NCBI GenBank assembly: GCA_905479495.1
Contig: CAJQMR010000013.1
Location: forward strand, 310,001-374,000
Source of the DNA: an uncultured Anaerolineae bacterium
GTDB taxonomy: Bacteria; Chloroflexota; Anaerolineae; Promineifilales; Promineifilaceae
Direction: 5' to 3'
Length of the DNA stretch: 64,000 nt
In this document: piece by piece, positions 18,078 to 26,940 of the stretch
Layout: each line of letters starts with the position of its first letter
Numbering within the stretch: the stretch's first letter is position 1
Made by a program: the position numbers and the translations under genes
The notes under the pieces: model-generated
What the model was told of the DNA's origin: nothing
The model's input: the letters and a program-made list of their open reading frames with translations, nothing else
The model's database searches: none

Positions 18078-19010
18078 TTACTGGTACGGCTCCCGCAATG
18101 GGAGCTTTTTCTTTTTATGGCGGCGGCTCCACACGAGCCGCTCAAACAAAAAGCCCAGGCCATTGGCCGCCTGCGTAAAAAAGAGCATCCCCGTTAAAAT
18201 GTAGGCACGAATATCTTGAGCCATCGTCAGCGGATAGCTAATCAGTTTCAGGTAAAAACCGGGCGGTTCCAGATGAACAGCCTCTTGTTTACGCTGACTG
18301 CGCAGCCAGCGGTACAACCAGGCACCCCGACCATAATTAAAATGCTGCCGCCAAAATGAAAACAATTGCAAATAATGTTCGTGAAAGATGATCGCCCTGG
18401 GCAGATAAATCATTTCATAACCATGATCCAGCCAGCGGTCGCAAAGCTCCCGATCTTCACCAGCAGCTAAAGGCATCGTCTCATCAAATCCCCCAATTTG
18501 CCAAAACAGATTTGCGGCAACGGCAAAGTTGTTTGAGGTAAAAAACAAAGCCCGCGATTCAGTCTGGTTGTAATAATGGTACAAGAAGTCAATAAGAAGC
18601 TGACTGGTGATAGAAAACGGGTTGCGGTGGAGGGCATTTTTGGTGTAGCCGCCCACCATCTTGTTCGGTTCTTTTTGTAGCTGAGCAGCTAGCTGCCGCA
18701 GCCAGGTAGAAGTTGGCGCACAATCATCATCGGTGAAAGCCAGGAAACGGCCGTTTGCCCGTTTAGCGCCATTGTTCCGCGCCACCGCTGGCCCCTGGTT
18801 AGTCTGAAAGATAGCTTCTACATGAAGCTGCGTCTCAAATTCGGTGATGAGGCTGCTAATTGATTTCGAGCCACCATCATCCACCACAATCACCTCAAAT
18901 CGATCGCTAGGATAATCCAGCGCAGCAATCGCCTTCAGGCAGCGCAGCAGCTGCTGAGGACGATTGTACGTGGGAACAATGATGGAGAAGGTCGGCCATT
19001 CTTCAGTCAT
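18078..19010 (-). CDS. Glycosyltransferase family 2
   Basis: A 310-residue GT-A fold enzyme. FSIIVPTYNRPQQLLRCL opens the nucleotide-sugar site, VVDDGG and FTDDDCAP supply the metal-binding acidic residues, and AAGEDRELCDRW carries the catalytic-base ED motif. The C-terminal 60 residues are rich in aromatic and basic residues with a hydrophobic segment, so it may associate with the membrane. Last gene of the minus-strand glycan cluster, 24 bases after the Wzt gene. It is a paralogue of the GT2 at 21285-22178. Donor and acceptor unknown. Confidence 0.9.
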   Translation of the reverse strand: MTEEWPTFSIIVPTYNRPQQLLRCLKAIAALDYPSDRFEVIVVDDGGSKSISSLITEFETQLHVEAIFQTNQGPAVARNNGAKRANGRFLAFTDDDCAPTSTWLRQLAAQLQKEPNKMVGGYTKNALHRNPFSITSQLLIDFLYHYYNQTESRALFFTSNNFAVAANLFWQIGGFDETMPLAAGEDRELCDRWLDHGYEMIYLPRAIIFHEHYLQLFSFWRQHFNYGRGAWLYRWLRSQRKQEAVHLEPPGFYLKLISYPLTMAQDIRAYILTGMLFFTQAANGLGFLFERLVWSRRHKKKKLPLREPYQ

Positions 19011-19034
19011 GCGGTTGGCAGCAACATTATGCCC

Positions 19035-20294
19035 TTAGAGTTCCTGGGCTGGATCGAGTCGCCAGCGGAAAGGCGGCCGCAGCACGCCTTTATGCCCACT
19101 GCCGTCGGCCGTAATTTGTAATGGATAAAGATGCCAATGGTAATCGTAAGCATGGGACCAGTCAGGGGCATGAATGCCCACATCAACGTGATAAAGGCCC
19201 TTGACCAAATCAAGCCGATCAAATTCCAGCGTGAAACGGCCGTTTCCCGATAGCGCCATGGATTCTGTTTCACCATTTGTATTCACGGCACAGCAAACCT
19301 GTCGATCACGGGTGATAACCACGTTGAAAATGGGATTGGTGATAGGCTTAGGTGCCTGGTAAGCAACTTCTATGGTCAGTGGCTGCCCGGCGGGCAAAGA
19401 TTGCACCAAAGCACCCGTTTCATCCCGCAGCAGAACGTCTGTGATCTCCATTTCCTGCGTCCCAAAGCGATGCACCTTCTTTTTGGCACGAAAAGTAGGA
19501 TCATCAGCATCCTCTTCAGCCGTGACGACCGAACGCAGGCGTCGTTTTTTGGTAGCACTCATCTCCGTAGCATATTGTCCCACCACCATTTCGGGATCGC
19601 CATGGGCCACCAGGTGCCCATTGTGTAGCCACAAGACTTCATCACACAGCTCTCGCACCTGGTTCACCTGATGGGACACAATCACAATGGTAACGCCTTC
19701 CTCTTTAAACTTCTCCAGCCGATCAAAACATTTGCGCCGAAATGCCTCGTCGCCCACGGCCAGCACTTCATCAATCAGCAAAATATCTGGGCTTGTATGC
19801 GCCGCCACAGCAAAGGCCAGCCGCATCTGCATACCCGTGCTGTACGTCCGCAGGGGACTTTCGATGAACTCACCAATCTCGGCAAAGTCAACGATGGCCT
19901 CAAAGCGTTCGTCCACCTCGCGCCGTGTTAATCCAGAGATGACGCCACTGATGTAGATGTTCTCGCGCCCTGTCAGATCAGGGCGCAAGCCAGCCTTGAG
20001 ATCGAGGAAGCCACCGATACGGCCGTTTACCTCAACCTTGCCCTCGTCGGCCCGCCCCACACCACCGAGCAATTGCAGCAATGTGGATTTACCCGCACCA
20101 TTCTCACCAATCATGCCAACAATCTGGCCAGGTGCAATCCGGAAATTGATGTCGCGCAAACCCCAAAACACGCGCTCCGCACGCAATCCTGGCAGACCGC
20201 GCGCCAACATCTCCAAAACCGTTGCAGGGCGTTCCTTGCTAAAATGATAAAACTTCTTGCCTAAACCTTCGACAACAATTGCGTCTTTCATCAT
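19035..20294 (-). CDS. wzt: Polysaccharide ABC exporter ATPase, Wzt type
   Basis: A 419-residue ATPase. The first 240 residues are the ABC domain with Walker A GENGAGKSTLL, signature YSTGMQMRLAFA and Walker B ILLIDEVLAVGD, as in Wzt/TagH exporters. Residues about 270-415 form the C-terminal beta-sandwich domain that in Wzt recognises the capped glycan end. It starts with ATGATG after GAGGAG and overlaps the Wzm gene by 4 bases, so the pair is translationally coupled. Exports lipid-linked glycan made by the neighbouring transferases. Confidence 0.93.
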   Translation of the reverse strand: MMKDAIVVEGLGKKFYHFSKERPATVLEMLARGLPGLRAERVFWGLRDINFRIAPGQIVGMIGENGAGKSTLLQLLGGVGRADEGKVEVNGRIGGFLDLKAGLRPDLTGRENIYISGVISGLTRREVDERFEAIVDFAEIGEFIESPLRTYSTGMQMRLAFAVAAHTSPDILLIDEVLAVGDEAFRRKCFDRLEKFKEEGVTIVIVSHQVNQVRELCDEVLWLHNGHLVAHGDPEMVVGQYATEMSATKKRRLRSVVTAEEDADDPTFRAKKKVHRFGTQEMEITDVLLRDETGALVQSLPAGQPLTIEVAYQAPKPITNPIFNVVITRDRQVCCAVNTNGETESMALSGNGRFTLEFDRLDLVKGLYHVDVGIHAPDWSHAYDYHWHLYPLQITADGSGHKGVLRPPFRWRLDPAQEL

Positions 20295-21115
20295 AGCTCC
20301 TCAACAAAACGGTAATTCACTCGCCGAAAGATCGCGTAACCCGTAACACACATAAAAATGGCCAGGAGGGCTGGCCACAGCAATGAACCCCAATTTAACG
20401 GCCGATCGCCCATCAGCACTGCCCGGTAAGCTTCTACCATAGCAACCATCGGATTGATCCGATACAGGCTGCCATATCGATCCGGCAGCATACTGGCCTC
20501 ATAAAAAATAGGGGTCAGGAAAAAGAAAAGGCGCAAGATGACAGCTAACAAGTGTTGCGTGTCTCGGAACAAAACATTGGTGCTAGCTACCAGGTAAGAG
20601 AAACCCAAAATTAACAAAAATTGCAGAGCCATCAAGAATGGCAGCAACAGCAACCGGGGTCCAAAATGGGCATGTTCAATCAGCAATATCACCATCAGCA
20701 CCGGCAGCGAAAAGATAAAATCCATCATGCGCGTAATGTTGGTCACAATCGGCAAGATGGCCAAATTAAAGCCGGGTCGCCTCACCAACTCGCGGTTACC
20801 CGTAATGGCATTAGCCGCCTGGGTCAAACCACCTTGCAACCACTCCCATGACAGCAATCCAATAAAAACGTGGGAGGAGAAGCGCTGCATGTCCAATGTC
20901 AGCACCACGCGAAAAATGAAATAGAAGACAAGCAGGTGCATCAGTGGGTTAAGCAAGGACCAGGCAAAGCCCATAAACGAATGCTTGTACTGCATGCGCA
21001 TTTCGCGCAGCACCAGTTCCCGCAGCAGATCCCGCTGGTAGATGAGCGTACGACGCCAGCCGCCAGGTCCAGCCACATCCGCAATCCGCCCCCCAATAGA
21101 AATACGATTATTCAT
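20291..21115 (-). CDS. wzm: Polysaccharide ABC exporter permease, Wzm type
   Basis: A 274-residue ABC-2 family permease with six hydrophobic segments between about residues 50 and 265. The N-terminal cytoplasmic helix LRELVLREMRMQYKHSFMGFAWSLLNPL is characteristic of Wzm/TagG. YRINPMVAMVEAYRAVLMGD near the end is also conserved. First gene of the exporter pair; AGAGGA precedes the ATG. The 169 bases to the next gene upstream hold nothing recognisable. Confidence 0.93.
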   Translation of the reverse strand: MNNRISIGGRIADVAGPGGWRRTLIYQRDLLRELVLREMRMQYKHSFMGFAWSLLNPLMHLLVFYFIFRVVLTLDMQRFSSHVFIGLLSWEWLQGGLTQAANAITGNRELVRRPGFNLAILPIVTNITRMMDFIFSLPVLMVILLIEHAHFGPRLLLLPFLMALQFLLILGFSYLVASTNVLFRDTQHLLAVILRLFFFLTPIFYEASMLPDRYGSLYRINPMVAMVEAYRAVLMGDRPLNWGSLLWPALLAIFMCVTGYAIFRRVNYRFVEEL

Positions 21116-21284
21116 ATAATTACTTCCTCTTCATTCATAAAATTGCAAAGTTAGCCAATTTGGCATCACTCTCGATTATGTACCGCCTGCGCAGATAACC
21201 CTTAATGCCACCATTCAATCACAAGCAACGGTACAGTGGCCCAAAAAACAATTCTCGGCCAAGCGATTTATCATGGCATCCTAT

Positions 21285-22178
21285 TCAGGCCAAAAGGCTA
21301 CTTATCCGTTGGTAGCGCACACCCCAACGGTAAACGACCTGCACCACGCGTACCAGCATCTGCACGGACAATGGCTTACCCTGCCGTCGAAGCGACTGCC
21401 ACAACGAAGGGTAAAAATGTTCCTGATAGTACAGCTTCATCAACGGCTGATCGTGATGGAGTCGCTGCATCCGGGCAAAATAGTAGCCGCCACGCCCATA
21501 CCGAAACTGCTGGCGTATATGCCCCCACAGGGTCAGACGATGATAATGCCAGATGCGCGCTTGCTCCCAAAAACGCTGATGATACCCTGCCCGCAGCAGT
21601 CGATAGCTCAACTCCATATCCTCGGCGGCAGCTAACGGAAATGTTTCATTGAAGCCCCCTACCTTCTCGAAGGCAGCACGCTGGTATGCCACATTATTAG
21701 AGATAAGCAACAACAAATTCCCCGCTTCGTCCCGCATGAACTCATATAAAAAATCGGTCAGATGCTGCCACGCTTGTTCCGCAACGTTTTGCTCGAACGG
21801 GGTCACAGCCCGTCCGCCTAGCGCGTCCCAATGTGGATTGGCGAAGCCCTCAGCAAACGCTTGCAACCAGTCGGGAAAGACCTGGCAATCGTCGTCGGTA
21901 AAAGCAAGGTGGGTGCCACTGGCCAACGATGCTCCTAAATTACGTGTGGCAGCTGGGCCAGCATGTGCCCCGTCCACCAAGCGCAAAGGGAGTTTTTCGA
22001 TGAGTTGATCTGTAACGGCCGTAAACGATTCAGCTCCACCGTCATTCACCACAATCAGCTCCCACCGGTCAACCGGATAATCGAGTTGCAAAAAGCTCTG
22101 CAAACACGCCTTCAACCGCTTAGGACGATTGTAAGTCGGGACAACTACAGAAAAAAACGGCAGCTCAGACATACCCAT
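21285..22178 (-). CDS. Glycosyltransferase family 2
   Basis: A 297-residue GT-A enzyme closely parallel to 18078-19010: FSVVVPTYNRPKRLKACLQ, VVNDGG, FTDDDCQVFP and AAAEDMELSYRLLRAG. It has a C-terminal helical part with many Arg, His and Tyr. It overlaps the sulfotransferase gene's end by 14 bases. A second ATG two codons in (22172) is possible. Substrates are unknown. Confidence 0.9.
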   Translation of the reverse strand: MGMSELPFFSVVVPTYNRPKRLKACLQSFLQLDYPVDRWELIVVNDGGAESFTAVTDQLIEKLPLRLVDGAHAGPAATRNLGASLASGTHLAFTDDDCQVFPDWLQAFAEGFANPHWDALGGRAVTPFEQNVAEQAWQHLTDFLYEFMRDEAGNLLLLISNNVAYQRAAFEKVGGFNETFPLAAAEDMELSYRLLRAGYHQRFWEQARIWHYHRLTLWGHIRQQFRYGRGGYYFARMQRLHHDQPLMKLYYQEHFYPSLWQSLRRQGKPLSVQMLVRVVQVVYRWGVRYQRISSLLA

Positions 22179-22944
22179 AATGTGCCATTTTCTCGCCTGC
22201 TATCCGCATAATGTCTGCCACTTCGGCCTCTGTGAGCCCCTTTTTGTAGTTGCCCACGCTGGTCGCTTTCACGCGGTTCGTGGGAAAACCAGCCGGGTCT
22301 ACACCAATCCACTCAGCAAGCGCGGCCAATGTTGCCGCTGGTTCCTGCACCAAGACTTCATATTTCATCGTGAAAATCTTGTCGGCATATTGTTCCATCA
22401 TTTCCATGCGCTCCACCCAACGGTGGGCAAGTTTTTCAGCGGTATTGAACTTTTCAGCCCAGGCAAATCCAGCCCATTCCGTGCGTACTTTGTGTAAATA
22501 TGAAGAGGCTACATCCCGACAATCCCGATAAATGACGACACAATCTAGCGCCGGGTCCTTGGTGATCTTGCCGAGGCCGGCACTATACTGAGGCAGTTTG
22601 TCACCAACGACGACACCCTTTGGAAAAAGCTGCTGCAGTGTTTGCTGCACGGCCGTTCCCGTAATCGGGCCCTGTTCAATCTCCCCTAGCCGTTGTAAGA
22701 ACTGCTCAGTTAACGCCTCGTTTTCGGTACGGGTACGTTGGCTATTCTTGTAGGTTTCCAAAAAGCCCCAGCGGGCGCCAACAGAAGCGGTTCGCTCCCG
22801 CATGTTCTGTGCATATTCGTCATATGGTTGGCGCATAAATAATAACGACCCAAACTCATGCGTCACTGTCATTTGCGGGTGTGCATCGCACAAGTAGCGT
22901 AGCATAGTCGTTCCCGACCGTTGGTGTCCTGTAATGATAAGCAT
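22165..22944 (-). CDS. PAPS-type sulfotransferase
   Basis: A 259-residue P-loop sulfotransferase. ITGHQRSGTTMLRYL is the 5'-PSB loop that binds the phosphosulfate donor PAPS; VVIYRDCRDVASSY is the 3'-phosphate binding motif with its conserved Arg and Ser; FPTNRVKATSVGNYKKG is the C-terminal loop. It most likely sulfates a sugar in the glycan made by the cluster. GGAG lies 5 bases before the ATG. Embedded between glycosyltransferase genes. Confidence 0.9.
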   Translation of the reverse strand: MLIITGHQRSGTTMLRYLCDAHPQMTVTHEFGSLLFMRQPYDEYAQNMRERTASVGARWGFLETYKNSQRTRTENEALTEQFLQRLGEIEQGPITGTAVQQTLQQLFPKGVVVGDKLPQYSAGLGKITKDPALDCVVIYRDCRDVASSYLHKVRTEWAGFAWAEKFNTAEKLAHRWVERMEMMEQYADKIFTMKYEVLVQEPAATLAALAEWIGVDPAGFPTNRVKATSVGNYKKGLTEAEVADIMRIAGEKMAHYGYV

Positions 22945-23066
22945 ATGTTCTCCATGGTTGCCTGTAGCCCGTTCTCTGTCGTCCGATTACGATACACGAC
23001 ATACAGCCCTTCGACAGTCTGTTTCACATCAAGCTGCAAATAGTGCTCGAAAAAGCTCCAGTCATC
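22869..23066 (-). pseudogene. Protein-like open frame without a start codon, possible frameshifted remnant
   Basis: After the glycosyltransferase stop, one minus-strand frame is open for 65 codons and reads DDWSFFEHYLQLDVKQ then TVEGLYVVYRNRTTENGLQ. This looks like real protein, but no ATG is in frame near the front. An ATGAAT just before it is out of frame by one base. It overlaps the sulfotransferase start. It may be the broken rest of a short gene, or chance. Confidence 0.22.
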
Positions 23067-23070
23067 TCAT

Positions 23071-24165
23071 TCATAAATCAAGTACTTGGTTATAAAACGT
23101 TTCAAATTGGTCTATCAGGTTTTCTATACGAAAATGGTCGCGCACGCGCTGTCGGCCCGCAATCCCCATACGCTGACGCAGTTCGGGATTTTGAGCCAAC
23201 AATGCCAGCTTTTCAGCAAAAACGGCCGTTTGCCGACGTGGCAGCACGAACCCAGTGATTCCATCCGCCACATTTTCCGCTAACCCATCCGCATCACTGC
23301 ACACCACGGGCAAGCACATCGCCTGAGCTTCCAGAACAGCGTTACAAAACCCTTCCGAAACGGCCGTATGCAGCAAAACATCCGCTGTACCCAGTTGACC
23401 GCGCACAAAATCTCGAGGCTGTGCCCCGGTATACTCCACGACATCCTCCAGACCCAGACGATATGTCAGGCTCAACAAATCATCGGCTAGCACACCATCC
23501 CCGATAATAGTCAGTTCAGTCTGGATGCCCTGGGCCCGCAACGCGGCAACGACATCTAGCGCATAGGCATGTCCCTTTTTCCAGACCAATCGGCCAATGT
23601 TTAGCAGCCGCAACGGCCGTTCAACAGTGCCAACGGCATCCGTATGTTGCCGTTCAGCTGGATCAAAAAAGGTCGTATCAATCGCTGGCGGGATCAATGT
23701 ATGGCGAGCTGTAGGCGGACAACCGCGTCGTTGAGCACGTTGCCACAAATCCTGTCCTAACAAATGAAGTCCATCCACTTCGTGCCATACGGCGCGATAA
23801 AAATCGGGCTGATCCAACCCTACATAGTTTAAATCATAGCCGCGAAAGCTAGCTGTGAATTTGCAGCCCAGTGCCTTTTTCCAGCCAACATGCGGAACGG
23901 CCAATGCACCAAATTCAAAATGAATCAACGTTGGGCGCAAGTCATGCAAAATGGCTTCAGCTTGGGTCGCATCGTTATTAGCCGCATGAATCCGCGCAGC
24001 CGCAGTCGGCTCGAGCAGATCAGGAAAATAGTCAGGCATTGTCTTCTGCTCGCCTAAACAGAGCAGTTGCACATCCCAACCCCGCGTCAGTAAACCCAGA
24101 AACTTGCTCACAAGAAATGTCTGGGAAACGGTGGGAAAGTCGTCAACGATCAAGACAACAGTCAT
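23071..24165 (-). CDS. Glycosyltransferase family 4
   Basis: A 364-residue GT-B enzyme. The N-terminal domain opens with VLIVDDFPTVSQTFLVSKF. The C-terminal domain has LLNIGRLVWKKGHAYALDVV, LTIIGDGVLADDL, and the nucleotide-sugar EX7E-like motif in EGFCNAVLEAQAMCLPVV. I chose ATG 24165 because AAGGAG lies 5 bases before it; an upstream start at 24237 has no support. The gene overlaps its upstream neighbour's end by 23 bases, so the two are translated together. Retaining transferase; sugar not known. Confidence 0.9.
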   Translation of the reverse strand: MTVVLIVDDFPTVSQTFLVSKFLGLLTRGWDVQLLCLGEQKTMPDYFPDLLEPTAAARIHAANNDATQAEAILHDLRPTLIHFEFGALAVPHVGWKKALGCKFTASFRGYDLNYVGLDQPDFYRAVWHEVDGLHLLGQDLWQRAQRRGCPPTARHTLIPPAIDTTFFDPAERQHTDAVGTVERPLRLLNIGRLVWKKGHAYALDVVAALRAQGIQTELTIIGDGVLADDLLSLTYRLGLEDVVEYTGAQPRDFVRGQLGTADVLLHTAVSEGFCNAVLEAQAMCLPVVCSDADGLAENVADGITGFVLPRRQTAVFAEKLALLAQNPELRQRMGIAGRQRVRDHFRIENLIDQFETFYNQVLDL

Positions 24166-26638
24166 AAAGCTCCTTAAACAGCCGATTCGTCTGTGACCAA
24201 TCCAATGGAAGGGTTCCTTGCCGCGCTTTCTCCGCAAGTGCAGCCCGCTCCGCAGCAGTTTGCTGCATAAGCAAGCACAGTTGATTGGTAAGCCCAGTCA
24301 TGTCGCGATACTTAAACTGGATGGCAGAGTCTCCTAGCCAATGCAACGCACCGTTGTTAGCATGTGTGGCTACTGGTATACCACAGGCCATAGCCTCTAA
24401 TGCTTCTGGCGTCACATCGGTAGTTCCATTCAAATCAAGATAAATATCCGCCTGCTGCATCAGCTGCCGCCGACGAGCCAACGGCAAACGGCCGTTTACC
24501 TGCACCACTTCCTGCAAATTCAGATCATCCACAGTGAACAGCACCCACTCTTTTTCCAGATAGCCGTTCACCCCACCCAGCCAAAACCGGATCGGCACAC
24601 CTGCGTCGCGCAAATGGTGCACCGCTACCAGCGCAGTTTCAATATCCGTCTGCCAATTTACGTCAGACGCAGACAGCAAAGTAAACGGCCGTTCCACGCG
24701 ATTTTGTACATCTAACTTTGCAGGCGCAAAAAAAGCGGTGTCAACACCAGGAGGAATCAGATGTAACTTGTCATTGGATATACCCGCAGCAAGGGCTATT
24801 TCCTGCGTCATTGGCGTTCGTACCAACACGCCAGTCGCCGTTTGCAATAAGTTTATCAGCACCTCTGGCTGCCGTAGACGAACTGATTCCCAGCCAGCAT
24901 CCCCTATGAGCAGAGGAGCCTGCAATCGATCCAGCTGCTGATCCAGCACAGTCTGTATATTGGGCGCAAACAGCAAAAATGGCAGATCTTGCGAAGTTAC
25001 AAATTCATCCAGTTCATTCCACTGTATGTGGCCACCTTTTTCCGCTGCTACCTGCACCTCAAAACCAGCCTGACCTAACTGATAAGCCCATTCCGCCAGC
25101 CCAGGCATATCACCATCTGGCCAGGCAACTAACACGCGGCGCACCGCCGGCTGGTAAGCACGGGCGGTTTGCACAAAATCCCGCCACGCAGGCCAAGCAC
25201 GTGGTCGCCGCACCGTATTCAGCACTGCACGCCCCAGGCTACCGCCAGCTTTTCGCCAATACTTTCCTAGCGCCGCCTGCCCAAACTGAGTCAGGTGCAG
25301 CTTTACAAAACGCGGCGCATCTCCCGGCGGCAGCAAACCCATATGGACGGTGGTTTGCCAAAAGTAGTCGAGTAGCTCCGCATCGACAGCGTCAGGATTG
25401 TAGACAATACATTGCTGCACCAGCTGCACAATCTGGTCCGAAGGCATTTCGAGAAATGGTGCAAAGTTAGCCCGGGGAATCATTGCTTCATAGTGAATAA
25501 AGTAGCGCCAAATTTGGTCCCACCAAAGCAAGAAAGTCTCGGCAGGCAGCCCGGTTTTGAATTCAATTGCTAATGCATGCTGCCAAAACGGCCGTTTCTG
25601 CAAAAACAGGTCGATATCCTCTTCACCGATAGGGTATCCATGCTGCAACCAGTAAACGAGCAGCCGCTCCAGCCACCGCCACTCGTGATCGGGCAGATTG
25701 GCGGCCTGAGCCAGTAATGGCCAAACTTGATGCGCTAGCTGATCGGAAAACGGCCGTTCCCGTGTAAAAGCAAATGCCCAATCAATCACCATTTCCAGAG
25801 GTGCGTGAGGCGAATAGCGTGCCGCCTCAATCAACGGAGCCAGCATCGGCTCTACCAAACCAGCACCATATTGATGCACTGCTAGCCAGCGTAAATTGTA
25901 GTAGCGCACTTTGCTTTCAGAGACGATAAGTCGCCCCGGCAAATCAGGATGGGCAAACAGCTTGTCCAGCACGAGATCCATGTATTGATAATGCTGCTGC
26001 GCCTGGCGGCGGATGGTGCTTTTGGCGTGGATACGATAGCAAAAAGTGGGGCGATAATGCCAAACGGCCGTCATCCCAGCCAATGCCAGCCGAAAAATCA
26101 AGTCCACATCCTGCGATTGCCGCAAGTCCGGGTCAAACCCTGAAACACCATCTAACCAAGATTTACGAAATAGCATTGCGCCCATCTGCACTGGTTTGTA
26201 CCAAACCCAGCCGTCAATATCCAGAGTTGGCACTTCGTGCCACGGCTCAACCGTTTCCAGGGGATCCCCCACCTCATCAACTAACTGCCAGCCGCTATGC
26301 ACCAGCCCTACGTCTGGCTGAGCCTGCAAAATGTCGGCCTGCTGCTGCAATTTGCCAGGCAATAACCAATCGTCGGCATCAAGGAAAACAACATACTCGC
26401 CCTGCGCTTGGGCCAGCCCAGCATTACGGGCAGCGGCAGATCCAGCATTCTCTTGGTGAAGGTAGGTGAGGCGATCGCGATACGGCCGTATTGCCTGTAG
26501 CGTCTCATCTGTCGAGCCATCGTCCACAACGATAATTTCTACCCAGGGATAATCCTGCGCAAACACTGAATCCAATGCTTGTGGTAAGAAGCGGGCACTG
26601 TTATAGGTGGGGATGATGACGCTAATTCCCGGTGTCAT
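24143..26638 (-). CDS. Bifunctional glycosyltransferase, GT2 fused to GT4
   Basis: An 831-residue protein with two catalytic units. Residues 1-230 form a GT2 domain: ISVIIPTYNSARFLPQ, VVDDGSTDET and VVFLDADDWLLPG. The middle (about 240-500) is helical and Trp-rich with no family recognised. Residues about 510-825 form a GT4 domain ending in LIPPGVDTAFF and VTPEALEAMACGIPV with the EX7E motif. One chain could thus add two sugars in a row. It is the first gene of the minus-strand glycan cluster. The 293-base gap upstream shows a possible tiny reading frame and the subtilase promoter. Confidence 0.9.
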   Translation of the reverse strand: MTPGISVIIPTYNSARFLPQALDSVFAQDYPWVEIIVVDDGSTDETLQAIRPYRDRLTYLHQENAGSAAARNAGLAQAQGEYVVFLDADDWLLPGKLQQQADILQAQPDVGLVHSGWQLVDEVGDPLETVEPWHEVPTLDIDGWVWYKPVQMGAMLFRKSWLDGVSGFDPDLRQSQDVDLIFRLALAGMTAVWHYRPTFCYRIHAKSTIRRQAQQHYQYMDLVLDKLFAHPDLPGRLIVSESKVRYYNLRWLAVHQYGAGLVEPMLAPLIEAARYSPHAPLEMVIDWAFAFTRERPFSDQLAHQVWPLLAQAANLPDHEWRWLERLLVYWLQHGYPIGEEDIDLFLQKRPFWQHALAIEFKTGLPAETFLLWWDQIWRYFIHYEAMIPRANFAPFLEMPSDQIVQLVQQCIVYNPDAVDAELLDYFWQTTVHMGLLPPGDAPRFVKLHLTQFGQAALGKYWRKAGGSLGRAVLNTVRRPRAWPAWRDFVQTARAYQPAVRRVLVAWPDGDMPGLAEWAYQLGQAGFEVQVAAEKGGHIQWNELDEFVTSQDLPFLLFAPNIQTVLDQQLDRLQAPLLIGDAGWESVRLRQPEVLINLLQTATGVLVRTPMTQEIALAAGISNDKLHLIPPGVDTAFFAPAKLDVQNRVERPFTLLSASDVNWQTDIETALVAVHHLRDAGVPIRFWLGGVNGYLEKEWVLFTVDDLNLQEVVQVNGRLPLARRRQLMQQADIYLDLNGTTDVTPEALEAMACGIPVATHANNGALHWLGDSAIQFKYRDMTGLTNQLCLLMQQTAAERAALAEKARQGTLPLDWSQTNRLFKELYDCCLDR

Positions 26639-26784
26639 ACTGTTCCTAAACTAAAAAATCTCAAGGGCGTATTGGGTCTGATGGTTTGGTTTTATCATGA
26701 TGCACCCCGAAAAATAGTACGCAAGCGCACTTACATCATGGCTTACCACAAGCAGGCAACCTAACACGATAGGAGGAAAGTACC

Positions 26785-26841
26785 ATGCGGCCCGATTGTG
26801 TGGCAAGTGGCCCAAAGATTTTGCAGAAATATCCCAGGTGA
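26785..26841 (+). CDS. Possible 18-residue peptide with strong ribosome site
   Basis: ATG at 26785 is preceded by AGGAGG with 8 bases spacing, the strongest Shine-Dalgarno in the region, and encodes an 18-residue basic peptide ending PKILQKYPR. It lies in the 293-base gap (26639-26931) before the subtilase. It could be an upstream peptide, a decayed gene or chance. Confidence 0.18.
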   Translation: MRPDCVASGPKILQKYPR

Positions 26842-26905
26842 TTAGGCCAATTTTCTCAGCAAAGGTAGGCGCGTTGGTCTTTGTCAATGTAAAAGCATTT
26901 CCTGC

Positions 26906-26933
26906 TTTTACCTGATGGCTTTCAGAGTATAAT
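26906..26933 (+). promoter_or_regulatory. Probable promoter giving a leaderless subtilase mRNA
   Basis: TATAAT (26928-26933) with a weak -35 TTTTAC (26906-26911) 16 bases earlier. Transcription would start near 26940, next to the ATG at 26941. The alternative ATG at 26932 lies inside the -10 box and is unlikely to be used. Confidence 0.5.
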
Positions 26934-26940
26934 GAGTTGC

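Noticed and set aside
26651..26887. 78-codon minus-strand frame in the gap before the subtilase
   Set aside because: It starts with TTG, has no ribosome site, and overlaps the subtilase promoter region; its composition is not convincing.
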